Positions 27,478 to 38,606 are shown, counted from the stretch's first letter. The stretch is 55,498 nt of DNA from Phaffia rhodozyma (GCA_014706385.1 JACGZH010000012.1:1-55498); one strand, 5' to 3'. The notes: generated by a model not told the origin, from the letters alone. Numbers and translations are program-made.

Positions 27478-27671
27478 CATTCTTCTTTTTTTTTATTCTC
27501 CGTTCCGTTCATTTCTTCTTCTTCTTTTTCTGTTGTATCCTTCCCTGTCGCCCCGGCGGGCGTCTGGTCGACGCGTGCTCGTTAGGGTTCCGCACAAAGC
27601 ACAGCACCACACCACACCACACACCACAAACGACACCACAAACAACACCACAAACGCAGGGAAAGCATGCT

Positions 27672-27770
27672 GGTGAAGTGGCCGAGTGGTCTAAGGCGCT
27701 GTGTTTAGGTCTCTCTTCCGAGTCCAGACCGCAGTCAGTAATGGCGCGAGTTCAAATCTCGTCTTCATCA
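27672..27770 (+). tRNA. tRNA-Leu(TAG), intron, unit 3
   Basis: Intact copy. Confidence 0.94.
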
Positions 27771-27804
27771 TTCCTTTTGTCCCGGCCGGGGGGGCAGGGC
27801 AGCT

Positions 27805-27886
27805 GGGGATTTAGGCTAGTTGGTAAACTGGACGCTTCGCACTGTCGATCATGTGTCATTCCTGGGTTCGATTCCCGGAGTCTCCA
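27805..27886 (+). tRNA. tRNA-Ala(CGC), intron, unit 3
   Basis: Intact copy. Confidence 0.9.
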
Positions 27887-28043
27887 TCTCTTTTTGGTGT
27901 GTTTCGGTGTGTTTTGTTTTATCTTGGCGTATTTGATTTCGTTGCATTTCATATGGCATGTTGTGTGTCGTGTTCTGTGTGTCTTCTCTTGGTCTGCTGC
28001 CCACCGGCTTGTGCTCACCGCTCACCGAGCGGCGTCCATCCAA

Positions 28044-28153
28044 GGCCGTTTGGCGGAGTGGTCTAACGCGGTAGCCTCGAACGAGTCCCCTCTGTGGGAC
28101 GACGCGACAGCTACTCTTCTCTGAAGGCGTAGGTTCAAATCCTACAGCGGTCG
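28044..28153 (+). tRNA. tRNA-Ser(CGA), intron, unit 3
   Basis: Intact copy, 28-nt intron. Confidence 0.94.
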
Positions 28154-28295
28154 TCCTTTCTCTTTTTCTTTTTGCCCACTTCCGTTCTCTCTGCCTTCTG
28201 TCGCGTCGATCCTTCCTTGCTGTCTGTGTTTGCTGTCTCCGCATGCTCACACCCCGCCAGGCAGACAGACAGACGGGCTGACGGGCTGCCATCGT

Positions 28296-28389
28296 GCGTG
28301 ATTGGTGTAGTGGTATCACGCCAAGTTTGGGCACACTTTCTGCCGTGCACATCTCTTGGAGGTCTTCGGTTCAATCCCGGAATCGCGCC
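28296..28389 (+). tRNA. tRNA-Pro(TGG), intron, unit 3
   Basis: Intact copy. Confidence 0.94.
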
Positions 28390-28836
28390 TTTTTGTTCGG
28401 CCCGTCTGGGCGGGTGGCGTGGTCGGTGTAGGGTTACTTGCTGTGTCAGTTGCTGTGTTACTTGCTGTGCTACTCATAGGATTACGCCACATAGCGTCCG
28501 CGGTACCTATGATGTGTGTACTCTTTTTTTTTTCTTTTTTCTTTTTCCGATTTGTTTTTCCTTTTCTTTTTTCCTCTTTTTCCATCTTTTTTCCCCTCTT
28601 TTCCCTCTTTTCCCTTCTTTTCCCTCTTTCTTTTTTGCTTCTTTTTCTTCTTTTTTATTCTTTTCTGTCAACGATAGATGCATCAATATAGAAGAAGAAA
28701 AGACATATGGCAGAAAGACAACAGCATAACAATGGCAACACAGTAAAAACATAGCGAGAACACAACGAGAACACAACCATGCAATGCAATGCACCAGCAA
28801 CACGTGTCAAACAACAGAAAGACCAAAACAAAGAAG
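28390..28836. other. Long spacer before Arg-ACG, unit 3
   Basis: No gene. The hairpin arms seen in other units are altered here (CC lost near 28485, GGTACCTATG near 28501) and the T/C tract is shorter. Confidence 0.8.
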
Positions 28837-28846
28837 GCAAAGATCC

Positions 28847-28943
28847 TCGTAGTCAGACGCCTTACCGCTGGGCCACTCGGCCAGAGCGAATGGGTGGTGG
28901 GACCACTAGACCAAGACGGGGTTCGAACCCGCGATTTCCTGAT
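28847..28943 (-). tRNA. Circularly permuted tRNA-Arg(ACG), unit 3
   Basis: 3' half 28943-28908, 5' half 28882-28847, same permuted order and complementary flanks as unit 1. Confidence 0.9.
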
Positions 28944-29178
28944 GCATACAAGCTGGCAGCCGGCCATGACGACCGTTCCACCATCTTTGCCTTTAGCTTT
29001 CGTCTGGTTGTGTGGATGTATGGCCAAGTGGATGTGTGGGCGGTTGGCTCTGCTAGGGTTATCCGAGGCGGTGGGCGTCCGGCCGATCCGTCCGATCGCC
29101 CATCGGATATCGGACGTCGGACGTCGGACGTCGAGCCCCGGAGTACGGAGCCCGGCGGAAGAAAAGGCCGTGTCGATC

Positions 29179-29262
29179 GGTCGCCTGGTCTAGTGGTATG
29201 ACGCTTGCTTCACATCTCACCCGGTGCGCAATAGGTCGCCAGTTCGATCCTGGCGGTGACCA
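29179..29262 (+). tRNA. tRNA-Val(CAC), intron, unit 4
   Basis: Intact copy, 12-nt intron. Confidence 0.92.
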
Positions 29263-29482
29263 TGACGTCTTTTTGCCCTCAGCACACGCCCACGATGGAC
29301 AGACCGAGAGAAGCCATCGCAAGATAAGATGCATGATAAGATACACAGCCAGCCGACAGAGATGGCAGATAAGATCGACAGACACGATCGATCGGCAAGA
29401 AAGAAAGAAGATAAGATGGCGATAAAGACAAAAGACAAAAGACAAAAGATACAAGATAAAAGCCAGGTCGGCAAAAAGACAA

Positions 29483-29580
29483 GGCGCGATCCCGGGATTG
29501 AACCGAGGACCTCCGTCAGACACGTGTTTCATGCGAGCAGCAAAGCCCGAAGACGGCGTGATACCACACACCAATCCCGC
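29483..29580 (-). tRNA. tRNA-Pro(CGG), intron, unit 4
   Basis: 98 nt: one base lost in the intron and one in the D loop. Confidence 0.85.
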
Positions 29581-29657
29581 CAGTGATCGCACAGGCCGGC
29601 CGGTCAGTTTGTCGGTCTCCAGCCGGCCGTCCGTCCGTCCGTCCGGGAGGCAAAAGA

Positions 29658-29755
29658 TACTCCATATGAGGTTCGAACTCATGATCCTTGTTAAGCACTA
29701 GAGGCACGGACGGCAACCTATAAGAACAATGCGATAACCACTTCGCCAATGGAGT
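29658..29755 (-). tRNA. tRNA-Ile(TAT), intron, unit 4
   Basis: Intact 98-nt copy. Confidence 0.92.
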
Positions 29756-29927
29756 AAGGTAAGCGTCGGTGGAAAAAGACGAGACATGACAAGACAGGAC
29801 GAGACAGGACGAGACAGGACGAGAGAAGGCCGCACCGGACGGCACACGCCAGACCGGCCGAGTCCGACAGAAGACGGCACAGGCGGCAGGAGGGAGGACG
29901 GGAAAAAAGAGGGCGAAAAAAAAGGAA

Positions 29928-30007
29928 AGGTCCTACTCAGATTCGAACTGGGGATTCGAGAAGGTGAGTCAATCAGAATCTGTGATAACCAACTTCACCA
30001 TAGAACC
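29928..30007 (-). tRNA. tRNA-Gln(CTG), damaged, unit 4
   Basis: Three bases are missing at the junction of D arm and anticodon stem (TCTGTGAT instead of TCTCGCGTGAT on the plus strand), removing base 26 and two stem bases. Probably non-functional, or a sequence error. Confidence 0.65.
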
Positions 30008-30194
30008 GGTCGTTGTCGGCTATTGCCTCGCGAGTCTCGTTCGGCGGTGTGTCCGCTGGCAAGGGTCGTCGGCGCGTGTCCGCTGGCAGGTGTGCTTACA
30101 TCGCTGGCCGACCTGTCCGCCCGCCGCACGTGGCCCGGCCGGCATGACACGCACGGCCGACCGATACACACAGCGGACATCGGAGCAAAAAGCA

Positions 30195-30266
30195 AGCCCA
30201 AACGCGGATTTGACCACGGACCTCACCGTTACGAGCGGCGCACTATAACCACTTAGCTATTCGGGC
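30195..30266 (-). tRNA. tRNA-Thr(CGT), T loop one base short, unit 4
   Basis: Plus strand TTTGACC instead of TTTGAACC shortens the conserved T loop (B box) by one base. Confidence 0.75.
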
Positions 30267-30417
30267 CTGGTGCCCGTCGCCCGGTCGTGTTTGTCTCTAG
30301 GGTGTTGGGGTGTCGATGTGTTGGTGTACCGGTGTGGTCAGGACCCGGCCCACACCGTCCGCTCGGCCAGACGTAGCCCATCGAGGTCGACCGCCGGGGC
30401 GGCTGGGCAGTCAACGT

Positions 30418-30503
30418 GCCTGGGTAGTTAGTGGTAAAACGTAGGTCTCATACCGTCACCCGAGTGTGATCCTCAGCCGCGAGTTCGATTCTCGCTCTGG
30501 GCA
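30418..30503 (+). tRNA. tRNA-Met(CAT), elongator, intron, unit 4
   Basis: 86 nt; one T lost in the D stem. Confidence 0.82.
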
Positions 30504-30743
30504 ACTCTTTTTTTTCCTCTTTTGCTGTGTTTCCCATCCTTCCTGATGGTTGGTGGCGGCCGGGCTGGGCCAGGCGGAGGTGCGGTCGGATCCGGCCGTC
30601 AGATGGGCTGAGCATGACGGCAGTGGAAGTGGCGGCGGTGGCGGTGGCGGTGGCGTCGGCAGTGCTGATGACGACGACGACTGCTGCTGCGCAGAGTCCG
30701 CTGGACGAGAATCTATCCGGACAAACGGTGCTGGCACCATACC

Positions 30744-30830
30744 CGCCGCTTAGCTCATCTGGAAGAGCGTTGGTTTGTAAAGGATACACTTGTTCACCGA
30801 AGGCACTCGGTTCGATCCCGAGAGCGGCGA
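30744..30830 (+). tRNA. tRNA-Tyr(GTA), intron, unit 4
   Basis: Intact copy. Confidence 0.95.
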
Positions 30831-31051
30831 TCTTGTTTTTTTGCCTTTGCTTTTTGTTCTTTTTTGTTCTTTTTTTCTGCCTTGTGGCTGCTTCCTCTTT
30901 GAATGCTAGGGGTTCCTGCCTTCGGTCCAGTCCGGTCGCTCTCACGCAGCATGCGCACTGTCTCGGCCAGACGGGCGATGCGACCGATGACGTTCTCCCA
31001 GCTGCTGCTGCCGATGTAGTGGTCACCGGGGCAGGGCAAGCGATCATATCT

Positions 31052-31149
31052 GGCCGATTGGTGTAGTGGCTATCACAGCAGTTTTCGGTATCGTCCGCAA
31101 GGTCGTCTTCGCTCGATGCTGGTCGTCGGTTCGATCCCGACATCGGTCT
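31052..31149 (+). tRNA. tRNA-Arg(TCG), intron, unit 4
   Basis: 98 nt: one base lost in the intron, and 3' anticodon stem GCTGC reads GATGC, breaking pair 30:40. Confidence 0.8.
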
Positions 31150-31361
31150 AAATGTTCACTTTTTGTGTCCCCCTTTCTTTTTTGCCCTCCTTTTTGCCCT
31201 TCTTTTTCTCTGCACGCTCTCTCTGCACTCTGTTTCTATCGGCCGTTGTGTGGGTCATGTTGTCCGACCGGTCTGGCCTGTGTGCGCGTGTCCACCACGG
31301 TCGAGCCAGGTCGACACAGCTCCCTGTGGTGGGGCAGGCAGACGGGCGGGAAAACAAAAAA

Positions 31362-31434
31362 AGACCCATACCCGACTTGAACGGATGACCTCAAGATTTG
31401 GAATCTTGCGCTGCTACCAACTGAGCAATGGGTC
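31362..31434 (-). tRNA. tRNA-Trp(CCA), unit 4
   Basis: 73 nt; one base lost between acceptor and D stem. Confidence 0.87.
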
Positions 31435-31590
31435 GCTTGCCCGGGGCCTCCGTGCCAGAGGGTATGTTCGAGCGCCGCGCTGGCTGGCCGTACAGACGGT
31501 GGCACCATGCGGCCGGCTTGCAGGCCTCCAGACGGACGGCCGGACGGGGGCCAGGGAAAAAACCGAGGGAAAACGAGCAAAAAGACAATG

Positions 31591-31662
31591 TTGCCAAGGC
31601 CCGTCTCGATCAGGCGACCTCCGGGTTATGAGCCCGGCGCGCTTCCACTGCGCTACTTGGCA
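31591..31662 (-). tRNA. Initiator tRNA-Met(CAT), unit 4
   Basis: Intact copy. Confidence 0.95.
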
Positions 31663-31916
31663 TTGATGGGAGACCATGGCTGAGGAGTGTGTATGTGGTG
31701 TCGGCCGAAGGTCACGTGCCGGTGTCGATGTCAGTGTCGACGTCAGTGTCGATGCAGTGCCAGCACCAGGTGTCGATGCCAGTGCCAGCACCAGTGTCGA
31801 TGCCAGTGCCAACACCAGTGTCATTACCATGCCAGTGTCATGCCAGTCACACCATCGACTGGTGCGACCGACGGTACACCTGGCCATGGTCTGCCGGGTG
31901 GGCCTGACAGTCATCG

Positions 31917-31991
31917 GATCGATTAGCTCAGTTGGTTAGAGCGTGGTGCTAATAACGCCAAGGTCGCGGGTTCGACCCCCCTCATTGATCA
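31917..31991 (+). tRNA. tRNA-Ile(AAT), unit 4
   Basis: 75 nt; one extra C in the 3' side of the T arm. Confidence 0.87.
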
Positions 31992-32243
31992 CTTTTTTTT
32001 TTTTCTAATTTCGCCATTTTGCCATCTTTTTTGCACCCCTCCTGTTTCTCGACCGTTGCGGTCTGTGTGGCATTGTTGTCGACTGGCACGCTCCATGGTG
32101 AGCGATGCAGTGTTGTTGTGATTGTGTGACGATGTGGTGGGTGCAGTGGCGACGATGGGAACGCAGATATACACCCGGCTGTGCTGGACAGTGTCCGACC
32201 AGACATGGGCCTATGGTGTCTGGGCTGGGCTGGGAGGCATCGT

Positions 32244-32334
32244 GCATGCTTGGTGTAGTAGTGGTATCGCGCCATGTTAGGGGTCTTTGCGCCTTGTCTC
32301 ATGGAGGTCCTCAGTTCAATCCTGGGAGCGTGCC
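32244..32334 (+). tRNA. tRNA-Pro(AGG), intron, unit 4
   Basis: 91 nt: a GTA duplication in the D loop (TAGTAGTGG) and an extra G at the start of the intron. Confidence 0.82.
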
Positions 32335-32542
32335 TTTTTTCCTTTTCCTTTCGTTCTTTGTTTCCTTTTCCCGAGCGCTTCCTGTCGCTCTTCGTTGTTT
32401 TCTGCCACTTTTCACTCACTTTTGCCACTCTCCGCCACTTTCTCGGCAGCAGACAAGCGATGTGTGCACCCGGTGGAGACGTCTCTGACGCATGGACAAG
32501 CTGTCTGGACAAGGTGTCTGGACACGGATGACAGCCATCAAG

Positions 32543-32616
32543 TCCTCAATTGTCTAAACGGCTATGATAACCGCCTCTCACGCGGTAGGCCCGGGTTCGA
32601 CTCCCGGGTTGGGGAT
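32543..32616 (+). tRNA. tRNA-Glu(CTC), unit 4
   Basis: 74 nt: extra A in the D loop and extra G in the T stem. Confidence 0.82.
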
Positions 32617-32846
32617 CTCTCTTTTGGTCTTTTCTTTTGCTCTCGTTTCTTTTTTTCTTTTATTCCTTGTCCTTCTTTCCTTTCGTCTTTCTGTTTCGTC
32701 TTGTTTTTGTATGTCCGTTCTGACCACTGGTATCAGCGCTGGTGTGTGCCTCGGGTACTGTGTGGTTGAATGCACGGTATGGGGTGCATGCACCGGCCAG
32801 CTGTCCAGCCACCTGGCGAGCGGACAAGGCTGACAATCCAACCGAC

Positions 32847-32919
32847 TCTTGGATGGTCTAACGGTTATGATTTCCGCCTGTCACGCGGGGAGACCGGGGT
32901 TCGACTCCCCGTCCGGGAG
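32847..32919 (+). tRNA. tRNA-Asp(GTC), unit 4
   Basis: 73 nt; one extra G at the anticodon stem/variable loop. Confidence 0.87.
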
Positions 32920-33297
32920 CACTTTTTGCCTTTTGCTCCTCTCTTTTGTACTTGCATTTGTACTTGCATTTGCATTTGCATTTGCATTTGCATCTGCATT
33001 TGCATTTTTCTTTCCATTCTCTTTTGCTGTACAGCTGTATGGTTGTCTGCTTGTTGTGTTTGTCCGTCGACGCCATCGATCGTTATCTTTTTTCTTTGGT
33101 CTGTATGTCTCTCTTTTTCTCTTTCTTTTCTTTTGCTCTCTTTGACGGCGCATGTTTGGCAGCACACGCTCCGAAAGACGCACCGAGCACAGCACAGCAC
33201 AGCACAGCACGCCGACACGTGTGCGCTGGGCAGACCAACTGGCTGGATGGCTGTTGAGCACAGGCTATGGGCAGTCGATCGGCAGACCGAGACCAAC
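32920..33297. repeat. Long Asp-Ser spacer, unit 4
   Basis: No gene; same repeats as 3875..4259 with several bases missing in the T runs. Confidence 0.8.
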
Positions 33298-33380
33298 GCT
33301 GTCTTAATCAAGTGGTCTACGATGAGAGATTAGAAATCTTCCTCTCTTTGAGGGCGCAGGTTCGAATCCTGCAGACAGCT
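33298..33380 (+). tRNA. tRNA-Ser(AGA), altered anticodon stem, unit 4
   Basis: Anticodon stem 3' strand reads TCTTC instead of TCTCT and the variable arm has a compensating TC shift, so length is unchanged but stem pairing is reduced. Confidence 0.8.
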
Positions 33381-33599
33381 TTCTTTTGCACCTGTACTTT
33401 GCCACCGTGGCCTTTGCTCTTTTTGCTTTTTTTTTTCTTCTTTCTCTTCTATGCCTTTGCCTATGTGTGTCTATGGTTGTCGTTCATGTATGCATAGTAC
33501 GCACACACCGGGCAGCCAGCCCAAACAAAAAAAAAAGACGGCCACACCATCGAAGCCATCCTCACTGACACACAGAGCGAGGACCGGAAAAAAAAGGGA

Positions 33600-33685
33600 T
33601 GCCGTCAGCCTGAATCGAACAGGCGACCTTATGATTGCGGACAGATGTCTTCAGTCATACGCTCCACCAATTGAGCTATGACGGC
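33600..33685 (-). tRNA. tRNA-Phe(GAA), intron, unit 4
   Basis: Intact copy. Confidence 0.94.
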
Positions 33686-33880
33686 CGTGACAGTCAGCGC
33701 CGTCCATCAGGCCATGGCCCGTCTGGGTGGCTGTCGGGCCGTCGGGCCGTCCGGCTGGCACTCACTCGGTCGGTCTCAGCCGGGTCGGGTGTGTGTGCTG
33801 ACGCGGCAGGCAAAACATGCTGGGCACTGACCGTCAGCGTGTGCTCTCTGAGTGCTCGGACACAGCAGGCGACCATCCCA

Positions 33881-33954
33881 TGCCCTGTTAGCTCAGTTGG
33901 TAGAGCGTGGAGCTGTTAACTCCAAGGTCTACGGTTCGAGCCCGTACAGGGGCT
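33881..33954 (+). tRNA. tRNA-Asn(GTT), altered acceptor, unit 4
   Basis: An extra T before the D stem and CAGGGGC in place of CGGGGCA at the 3' acceptor strand; the GTC after the gene is also lost. Acceptor pairing is impaired. Confidence 0.72.
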
Positions 33955-34136
33955 TTTTTGTCGTCTTTTTGTCGTTTTTTGTCGTCTTTTGTCTCTATTT
34001 TTTTTCCCTCTCCTTTCCTCTGTGCGTACTTATTCCCCTCTCGTCTTCTGCCGTCCATGAGGTGTGCGTGTTCTTGGTATGTTCTTGCGATGGACATCAT
34101 CCATCTTCCACCAGCATGCTCGGCCGGCAAGAAAAA

Positions 34137-34209
34137 AGGAGTCACCCGGGATTGAACCAGGGACCTGCTGGGTTGCAACCAGCCGCAACTACCGCTGTGC
34201 TATAACTCC
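34137..34209 (-). tRNA. tRNA-Cys(GCA), unit 4
   Basis: Intact copy. Confidence 0.95.
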
Positions 34210-34481
34210 GTATGAGGCTGCCGCGCCATCGGACAGATCATCCACAGGCACGCTTGCACACATGCACACAGCACAGTGGCAGCCGCTTTGTCGTCCTGCG
34301 ATCGAGTAGTGGCAGCTGTGGACGCAACATCGCCCGGTGCGACCAGGCCGGCGTCACAGATGCTGCATCTGCACAGAGAAAACAAAAGGAACAAAGGAGC
34401 AGAAAAAAGAACAGGAAAAAAGAGCAAGAAAAAAGAGCAAGAAAAAAGAGCAAGAAAAAAGAGCAAAAAGAACAAAAAGAG

Positions 34482-34555
34482 TAGTCGCACCCAGAGTCGA
34501 ACTGGGGTCGTGAGTGTGTGTTAGACTCAAGTGATAACCGTTACACCATGCAACT
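34482..34555 (-). tRNA. tRNA-Val(AAC), unit 4
   Basis: 74 nt; a TG duplication enlarges the anticodon loop region (TGTGTGTTAG on the plus strand). Confidence 0.8.
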
Positions 34556-34746
34556 CTGATGACTGCCGGTCTCTGCCCAGTATCCTACTCATCGACCAGG
34601 CACCGCTCGCTCCGCCGTCTGCCCGCCCGCCGCTGTGTGTCCATCGGTCGGCCGGCCCATCAGCCCGATCGTGCGACACCGGGACCATGCCTGCCGACAA
34701 GCTGGCCCTCAGACGAGGCAGCCCGGGGAGAAAACAAAAAGGATCG

Positions 34747-34819
34747 TTCCCCATCCGGGAGTCGAACCCGGGTCCTCAGCGTGAAAAGCTGATATCGTAA
34801 ACCGTTTGACCAATGAGGA
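34747..34819 (-). tRNA. tRNA-Glu(TTC), unit 4
   Basis: Intact copy. Confidence 0.95.
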
Positions 34820-34959
34820 CTAGTACAAGCACGCCGAATCGGTCGAGTCGTCTGCAGTCGTCTGCAGTCGTGCGCAGTCGTGTGCAGCCTGCTCCGTCGT
34901 GCGGTAGGCTGTGAGCGGGTGGCCGCCGGTCAGCATGCTTCCGACCGGACGGCAAAAAG

Positions 34960-35031
34960 TGGACCCAGCAGGGATTGAACCCGCGGCCTTTCGCATGCAA
35001 AGCGAATGTGATACCACTACACCATAAGCCC
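34960..35031 (-). tRNA. tRNA-Ala(TGC), unit 4
   Basis: Intact copy. Confidence 0.95.
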
Positions 35032-35188
35032 GTGTGGGATGGAGGCGTGGTGTCGTGGTGGCGGCGGCGGTGGGGCGGTGCGGTGCGGTTGCGGTGGAGG
35101 TGCGGTGAGGTGAGGTCTGGTATGATGCTATCAGAAACAGAGTCTTGGTTGCAAAACCACACGGAACCTCTCGGCGGGGGGCAAAAGA

Positions 35189-35270
35189 TGAACAGAGGGG
35201 GATTCGAACCCCCGCATCTTGCGATATCAGAACTTGAGTCTGACGCCTTAGACCGCTCGGCCATCTGTCC
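35189..35270 (-). tRNA. tRNA-Leu(CAA), unit 4
   Basis: Intact copy. Confidence 0.94.
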
Positions 35271-35369
35271 GGATGGGGTGCGTGAGGTGTGTTGGGGTGC
35301 GGGAGTGTGCGGGAGTGTGCGGGAGTGTGGGCCGGGTAGAGCGAGTGCACCCTGCCCGGGCACACACAC

Positions 35370-35455
35370 GCCCCGTTGGCAGAATGGTAACGCGTCTCCT
35401 TCCTACTGTCTGGTGAGAGAGGTGAAGATTCTGGGTTCAATCCCCAGGCGGGGTT
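35370..35455 (+). tRNA. tRNA-Arg(CCT), intron, unit 4
   Basis: Intact copy. Confidence 0.88.
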
Positions 35456-35649
35456 TCTCTTTTTTTGCGGCGGGCGTGGTTGGGGTGTGAGTGGGGTGTG
35501 AGTGGGGTGTGGTTGAGGTGTGAGTGAGAAGGTGGGTGAGAAGTGAGAATGTGGGTGTACACGTGAGACGCTTGGTATGCTGGCGGGCTGTAGAGTGTGC
35601 ACTGTATGCGCAGGGTATAGGACTGATGTATGTGGACCCTCCCATCAAC

Positions 35650-35721
35650 GGGATGTTCGTATAATGGTTATTATTCCAGATTTCCATTCTGGAGACAGGT
35701 GTTCGATTCACCTACATCTCA
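35650..35721 (+). tRNA. tRNA-Gly(TCC), unit 4
   Basis: Intact copy. Confidence 0.94.
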
Positions 35722-35888
35722 TTTTTGTCATTTTTTTTTGTGCGCGTGGCGGGGGCGGAGGCGGTGGCAGTACAAGACACTGGGCGGACGGCGGCAAGAC
35801 TCTGAGGCACACGACCGGGGCGTGGGAGGGGCTAGTTGGGTGGCGGCGTTGGTGTCTAGGGGTACGGGCCGGGCTGGGGACTATAACC

Positions 35889-35982
35889 GCCCTGTTAGCT
35901 CAATCGGTAGAGCGTCAGACTCTTACCCAGTCTCTTGACAGTTGGCATCTGAAGGCTGGGGGTTCGACCCCCCCATGGGGCT
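35889..35982 (+). tRNA. tRNA-Lys(CTT), intron, unit 4
   Basis: Intact copy. Confidence 0.93.
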
Positions 35983-36206
35983 AGCTTCGTTTTTGTGTGT
36001 CGGTGTGATTTTTTGTTTCTGTTTCTGTTTCTGTTTCTGTTTTCGTTCTTTGTGTTTTTGTTTGCTGGCTTGGTGTGTGCTTGGTGGGCCGTCGACGGTG
36101 GAAGGGTGCATGGAGGGTTGAACAGAGGTGAGAGGTGGGTCGGCTGGTGGGTCGCGCGGGCATGTCTGACGATCTGGGCTGGTAGCACGGACAGACAGAC
36201 ACACAC

Positions 36207-36279
36207 GGGGATTTAGCTCAGTTGGCAGAGCGCAATCTTAGCATGGTTGAGGTCGTGAGTTCGATTCTTACAATCTCCA
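36207..36279 (+). tRNA. tRNA-Ala(AGC), unit 4
   Basis: Intact copy. Confidence 0.95.
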
Positions 36280-36488
36280 CTTTTTTGTGTCGTTTTTATG
36301 TGTTTTTTTGTGTTTTTGGTAGTCTTTTTTTTTTTTTCCGCCCGCTGCCTTTTTTGCACTCTCTTCTTTCGCTCTGCTCCTCTCGGTCATGCTCCGTCCT
36401 GCCCACCACATCACACACCATGTGTTGCACCGAGACAGGCCGGCTGCTGCGAGCACACTGGCCGACCGGCCGGACAGGCCTTCATCCA

Positions 36489-36581
36489 GGTGAGGTGGCC
36501 GAGTGGTCTAAGGCGCTGTGTTAAGGCTCTTTCTATGCCCCGCAGTCAGTAATGGCGCGAGTTCGAATCTCGCCCTCATCA
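36489..36581 (+). tRNA. tRNA-Leu(AAG), intron, unit 4
   Basis: Intact copy. Confidence 0.94.
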
Positions 36582-36752
36582 CTTTTTGTCCGGCCGGCAC
36601 GGGCCGTGCCTCTCGGGTCTGCCTGGCCGGGCTGTGCTCTCAGGTGCGGTGCCATGGTAGTATGATGCCACGTTGCAACACTGCCACACCCCCTTGCTGT
36701 CTGCCGGTCCGTTTTGGACTGTGGACTGAATGAACAGACCGTACAGCATCCA

Positions 36753-36823
36753 ACAGCTGTGGTGAAATGGTATCATTGGTGCTTGCCATGCACTAGGCCG
36801 GGGTTCGATTCCCCGCGGTTGTA
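36753..36823 (+). tRNA. tRNA-Gly(GCC), unit 4
   Basis: Intact copy. Confidence 0.94.
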
Positions 36824-37013
36824 TCCTTTTTTTTTCTCGTCCCACACACCGATCGGCTCTGTGCTGGCGGGTGCACATCTGCCGATCGTCCGTGTTCGGT
36901 CTCGCCGACTGGTGCGATGATGGTGGTGCTGCCGTTCGGACGAGCAGTGCGTCTGTGCCGACACAGGGGCAGGACACGAAGGACGTACCGACGCGCTCGG
37001 TGGACACCAACCG

Positions 37014-37086
37014 TCCTTCTTAGCTCAGTTGGTAGAGCGCGACACTAGTAATGTCGAGGTCAGTCGTTCAAATCGGCTAGCAGGAA
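37014..37086 (+). tRNA. tRNA-Thr(AGT), unit 4
   Basis: Intact copy. Confidence 0.93.
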
Positions 37087-37281
37087 CATTCTTCTTTTTT
37101 TTATTCTCCGTTCATTTCCGTTCATTTCTTCTTCTTCTTTTTCTGTTGTATCCTTCCCTGTCGCCCCGGCGGGCGTCTGGTCGACGCGTGCTCGTTAGGG
37201 TTCCGCACAAAGCACAGCACCACACCACACCACACACCACAAACGACACCAAAAACACCACAAACGCAGGGAAAGCATGCT

Positions 37282-37380
37282 GGTGAAGTGGCCGAGTGGT
37301 CTAAGGCGCTGTGTTTAGGTCTCTCTTCCGAGTCCAGACCGCAGTCAGTAATGGCGCGAGTTCAAATCTCGTCTTCATCA
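37282..37380 (+). tRNA. tRNA-Leu(TAG), intron, unit 4
   Basis: Intact copy. Confidence 0.94.
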
Positions 37381-37415
37381 TTCCTTTTGTCCCGGCCGGG
37401 GGGGGCAGGGCAGCT

Positions 37416-37497
37416 GGGGATTTAGGCTAGTTGGTAAACTGGACGCTTCGCACTGTCGATCATGTGTCATTCCTGGGTTCGATTCCCGGAGTCTCCA
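37416..37497 (+). tRNA. tRNA-Ala(CGC), intron, unit 4
   Basis: Intact copy. Confidence 0.9.
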
Positions 37498-37657
37498 TCT
37501 CTTTTTGGTGTGTTTCGGTGTTGTGTTTTGTTTTATCTTGGCGTATTTGATTTCGTTGCATTTCATATGGCATGTTGTGTGTCGTGTTCTGTGTGTCTTC
37601 TCTTGGTCTGCTGCCCACCGGCTTGTGCTCACCGCTCACCGAGCGGCGTCCATCCAA

Positions 37658-37767
37658 GGCCGTTTGGCGGAGTGGTCTAACGCGGTAGCCTCGAACGAGT
37701 CCCCTCTGTGGGACGACGCGACAGCTACTCTTCTCTGAAGGCGTAGGTTCAAATCCTACAGCGGTCG
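37658..37767 (+). tRNA. tRNA-Ser(CGA), intron, unit 4
   Basis: Intact copy. Confidence 0.94.
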
Positions 37768-37909
37768 TCCTTTCTCTTTTTCTTTTTGCCCACTTCCGTT
37801 CTCTCTGCCTTCTGTCGCGTCGATCCTTCCTTGCTGTCTGTGTTTGCTGTCTCCGCATGCTCACACCCCGCCAGGCAGACAGACAGACGGGCTGACGGGC
37901 TGCCATCGT

Positions 37910-38002
37910 GCGTGATTGGTGTAGTGGTATCACGCCAAGTTTGGGCACACTTTCTGCCGTGCACATCTCTTGGAGGTCTTCGGTTCAATCCGGAATCGCG
38001 CC
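37910..38002 (+). tRNA. tRNA-Pro(TGG), intron, unit 4
   Basis: 93 nt; one C lost at the T loop/stem junction. Confidence 0.88.
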
Positions 38003-38498
38003 TTTTTGTTCGGCCCGTCTGGGCGGGTGGCGTGGTCGGTGTAGGGTTACTTGCTGTGTCAGTTGCTGTGTTACTTGCTGTGCTACTCATAGGATTACCC
38101 GCCACATAGCGTCCGCTGTTACCCTATGCTGTGTACTTTTTTTTTTTCTTTTTTCTTTTTCCTCTCCCGTTTTTCTTTGTCCTTTTTCTTTCCTCTTTTT
38201 CCTCTTTTTCCTCTTTTTTCCTTCTTTTTCCCTTCTTTTTCCCCTCTTTTTCCCTTTTTTTTCCCTTCTTTTCCTTTTTCCTTTTTCTTCTTTTTTCTTC
38301 TTTTTTTCTTCTTTTTTTCTGTCAACGATAGATGCATCAATATAGAAAGAGAAAAAGACATATGGCAGAAAGACAACAGCATAACAATGGCAACACAGTA
38401 AAAACATAGAACACAATGAACACAACGAGAACACAACCATGCAATGCAATGCACCAGCAACACAGTGTCAACACAACAGAAAGACCAAAACAAAAGAA
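38003..38498. other. Long spacer before Arg-ACG, unit 4
   Basis: No gene; hairpin, T/C tract and A-rich tail as in 8990..9495. Confidence 0.8.
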
Positions 38499-38509
38499 GG
38501 CAAAGATCC

Positions 38510-38606
38510 TCGTAGTCAGACGCCTTACCGCTGGGCCACTCGGCCAGAGCGAATGGGTGGTGGGACCACTAGACCAAGACGGGGTTCGAACCCGCGATTT
38601 CCTGAT
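38510..38606 (-). tRNA. Circularly permuted tRNA-Arg(ACG), unit 4
   Basis: 3' half 38606-38571, 5' half 38545-38510; complementary flanks kept. Confidence 0.9.

Larger units (their letters stand above)
19430..29067. repeat. Repeat unit 3
   Basis: Complete unit. Thr-CGT has a disrupted acceptor stem and Met has lost two bases. The pyrimidine spacer before Arg-ACG is shortened. Confidence 0.95.
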
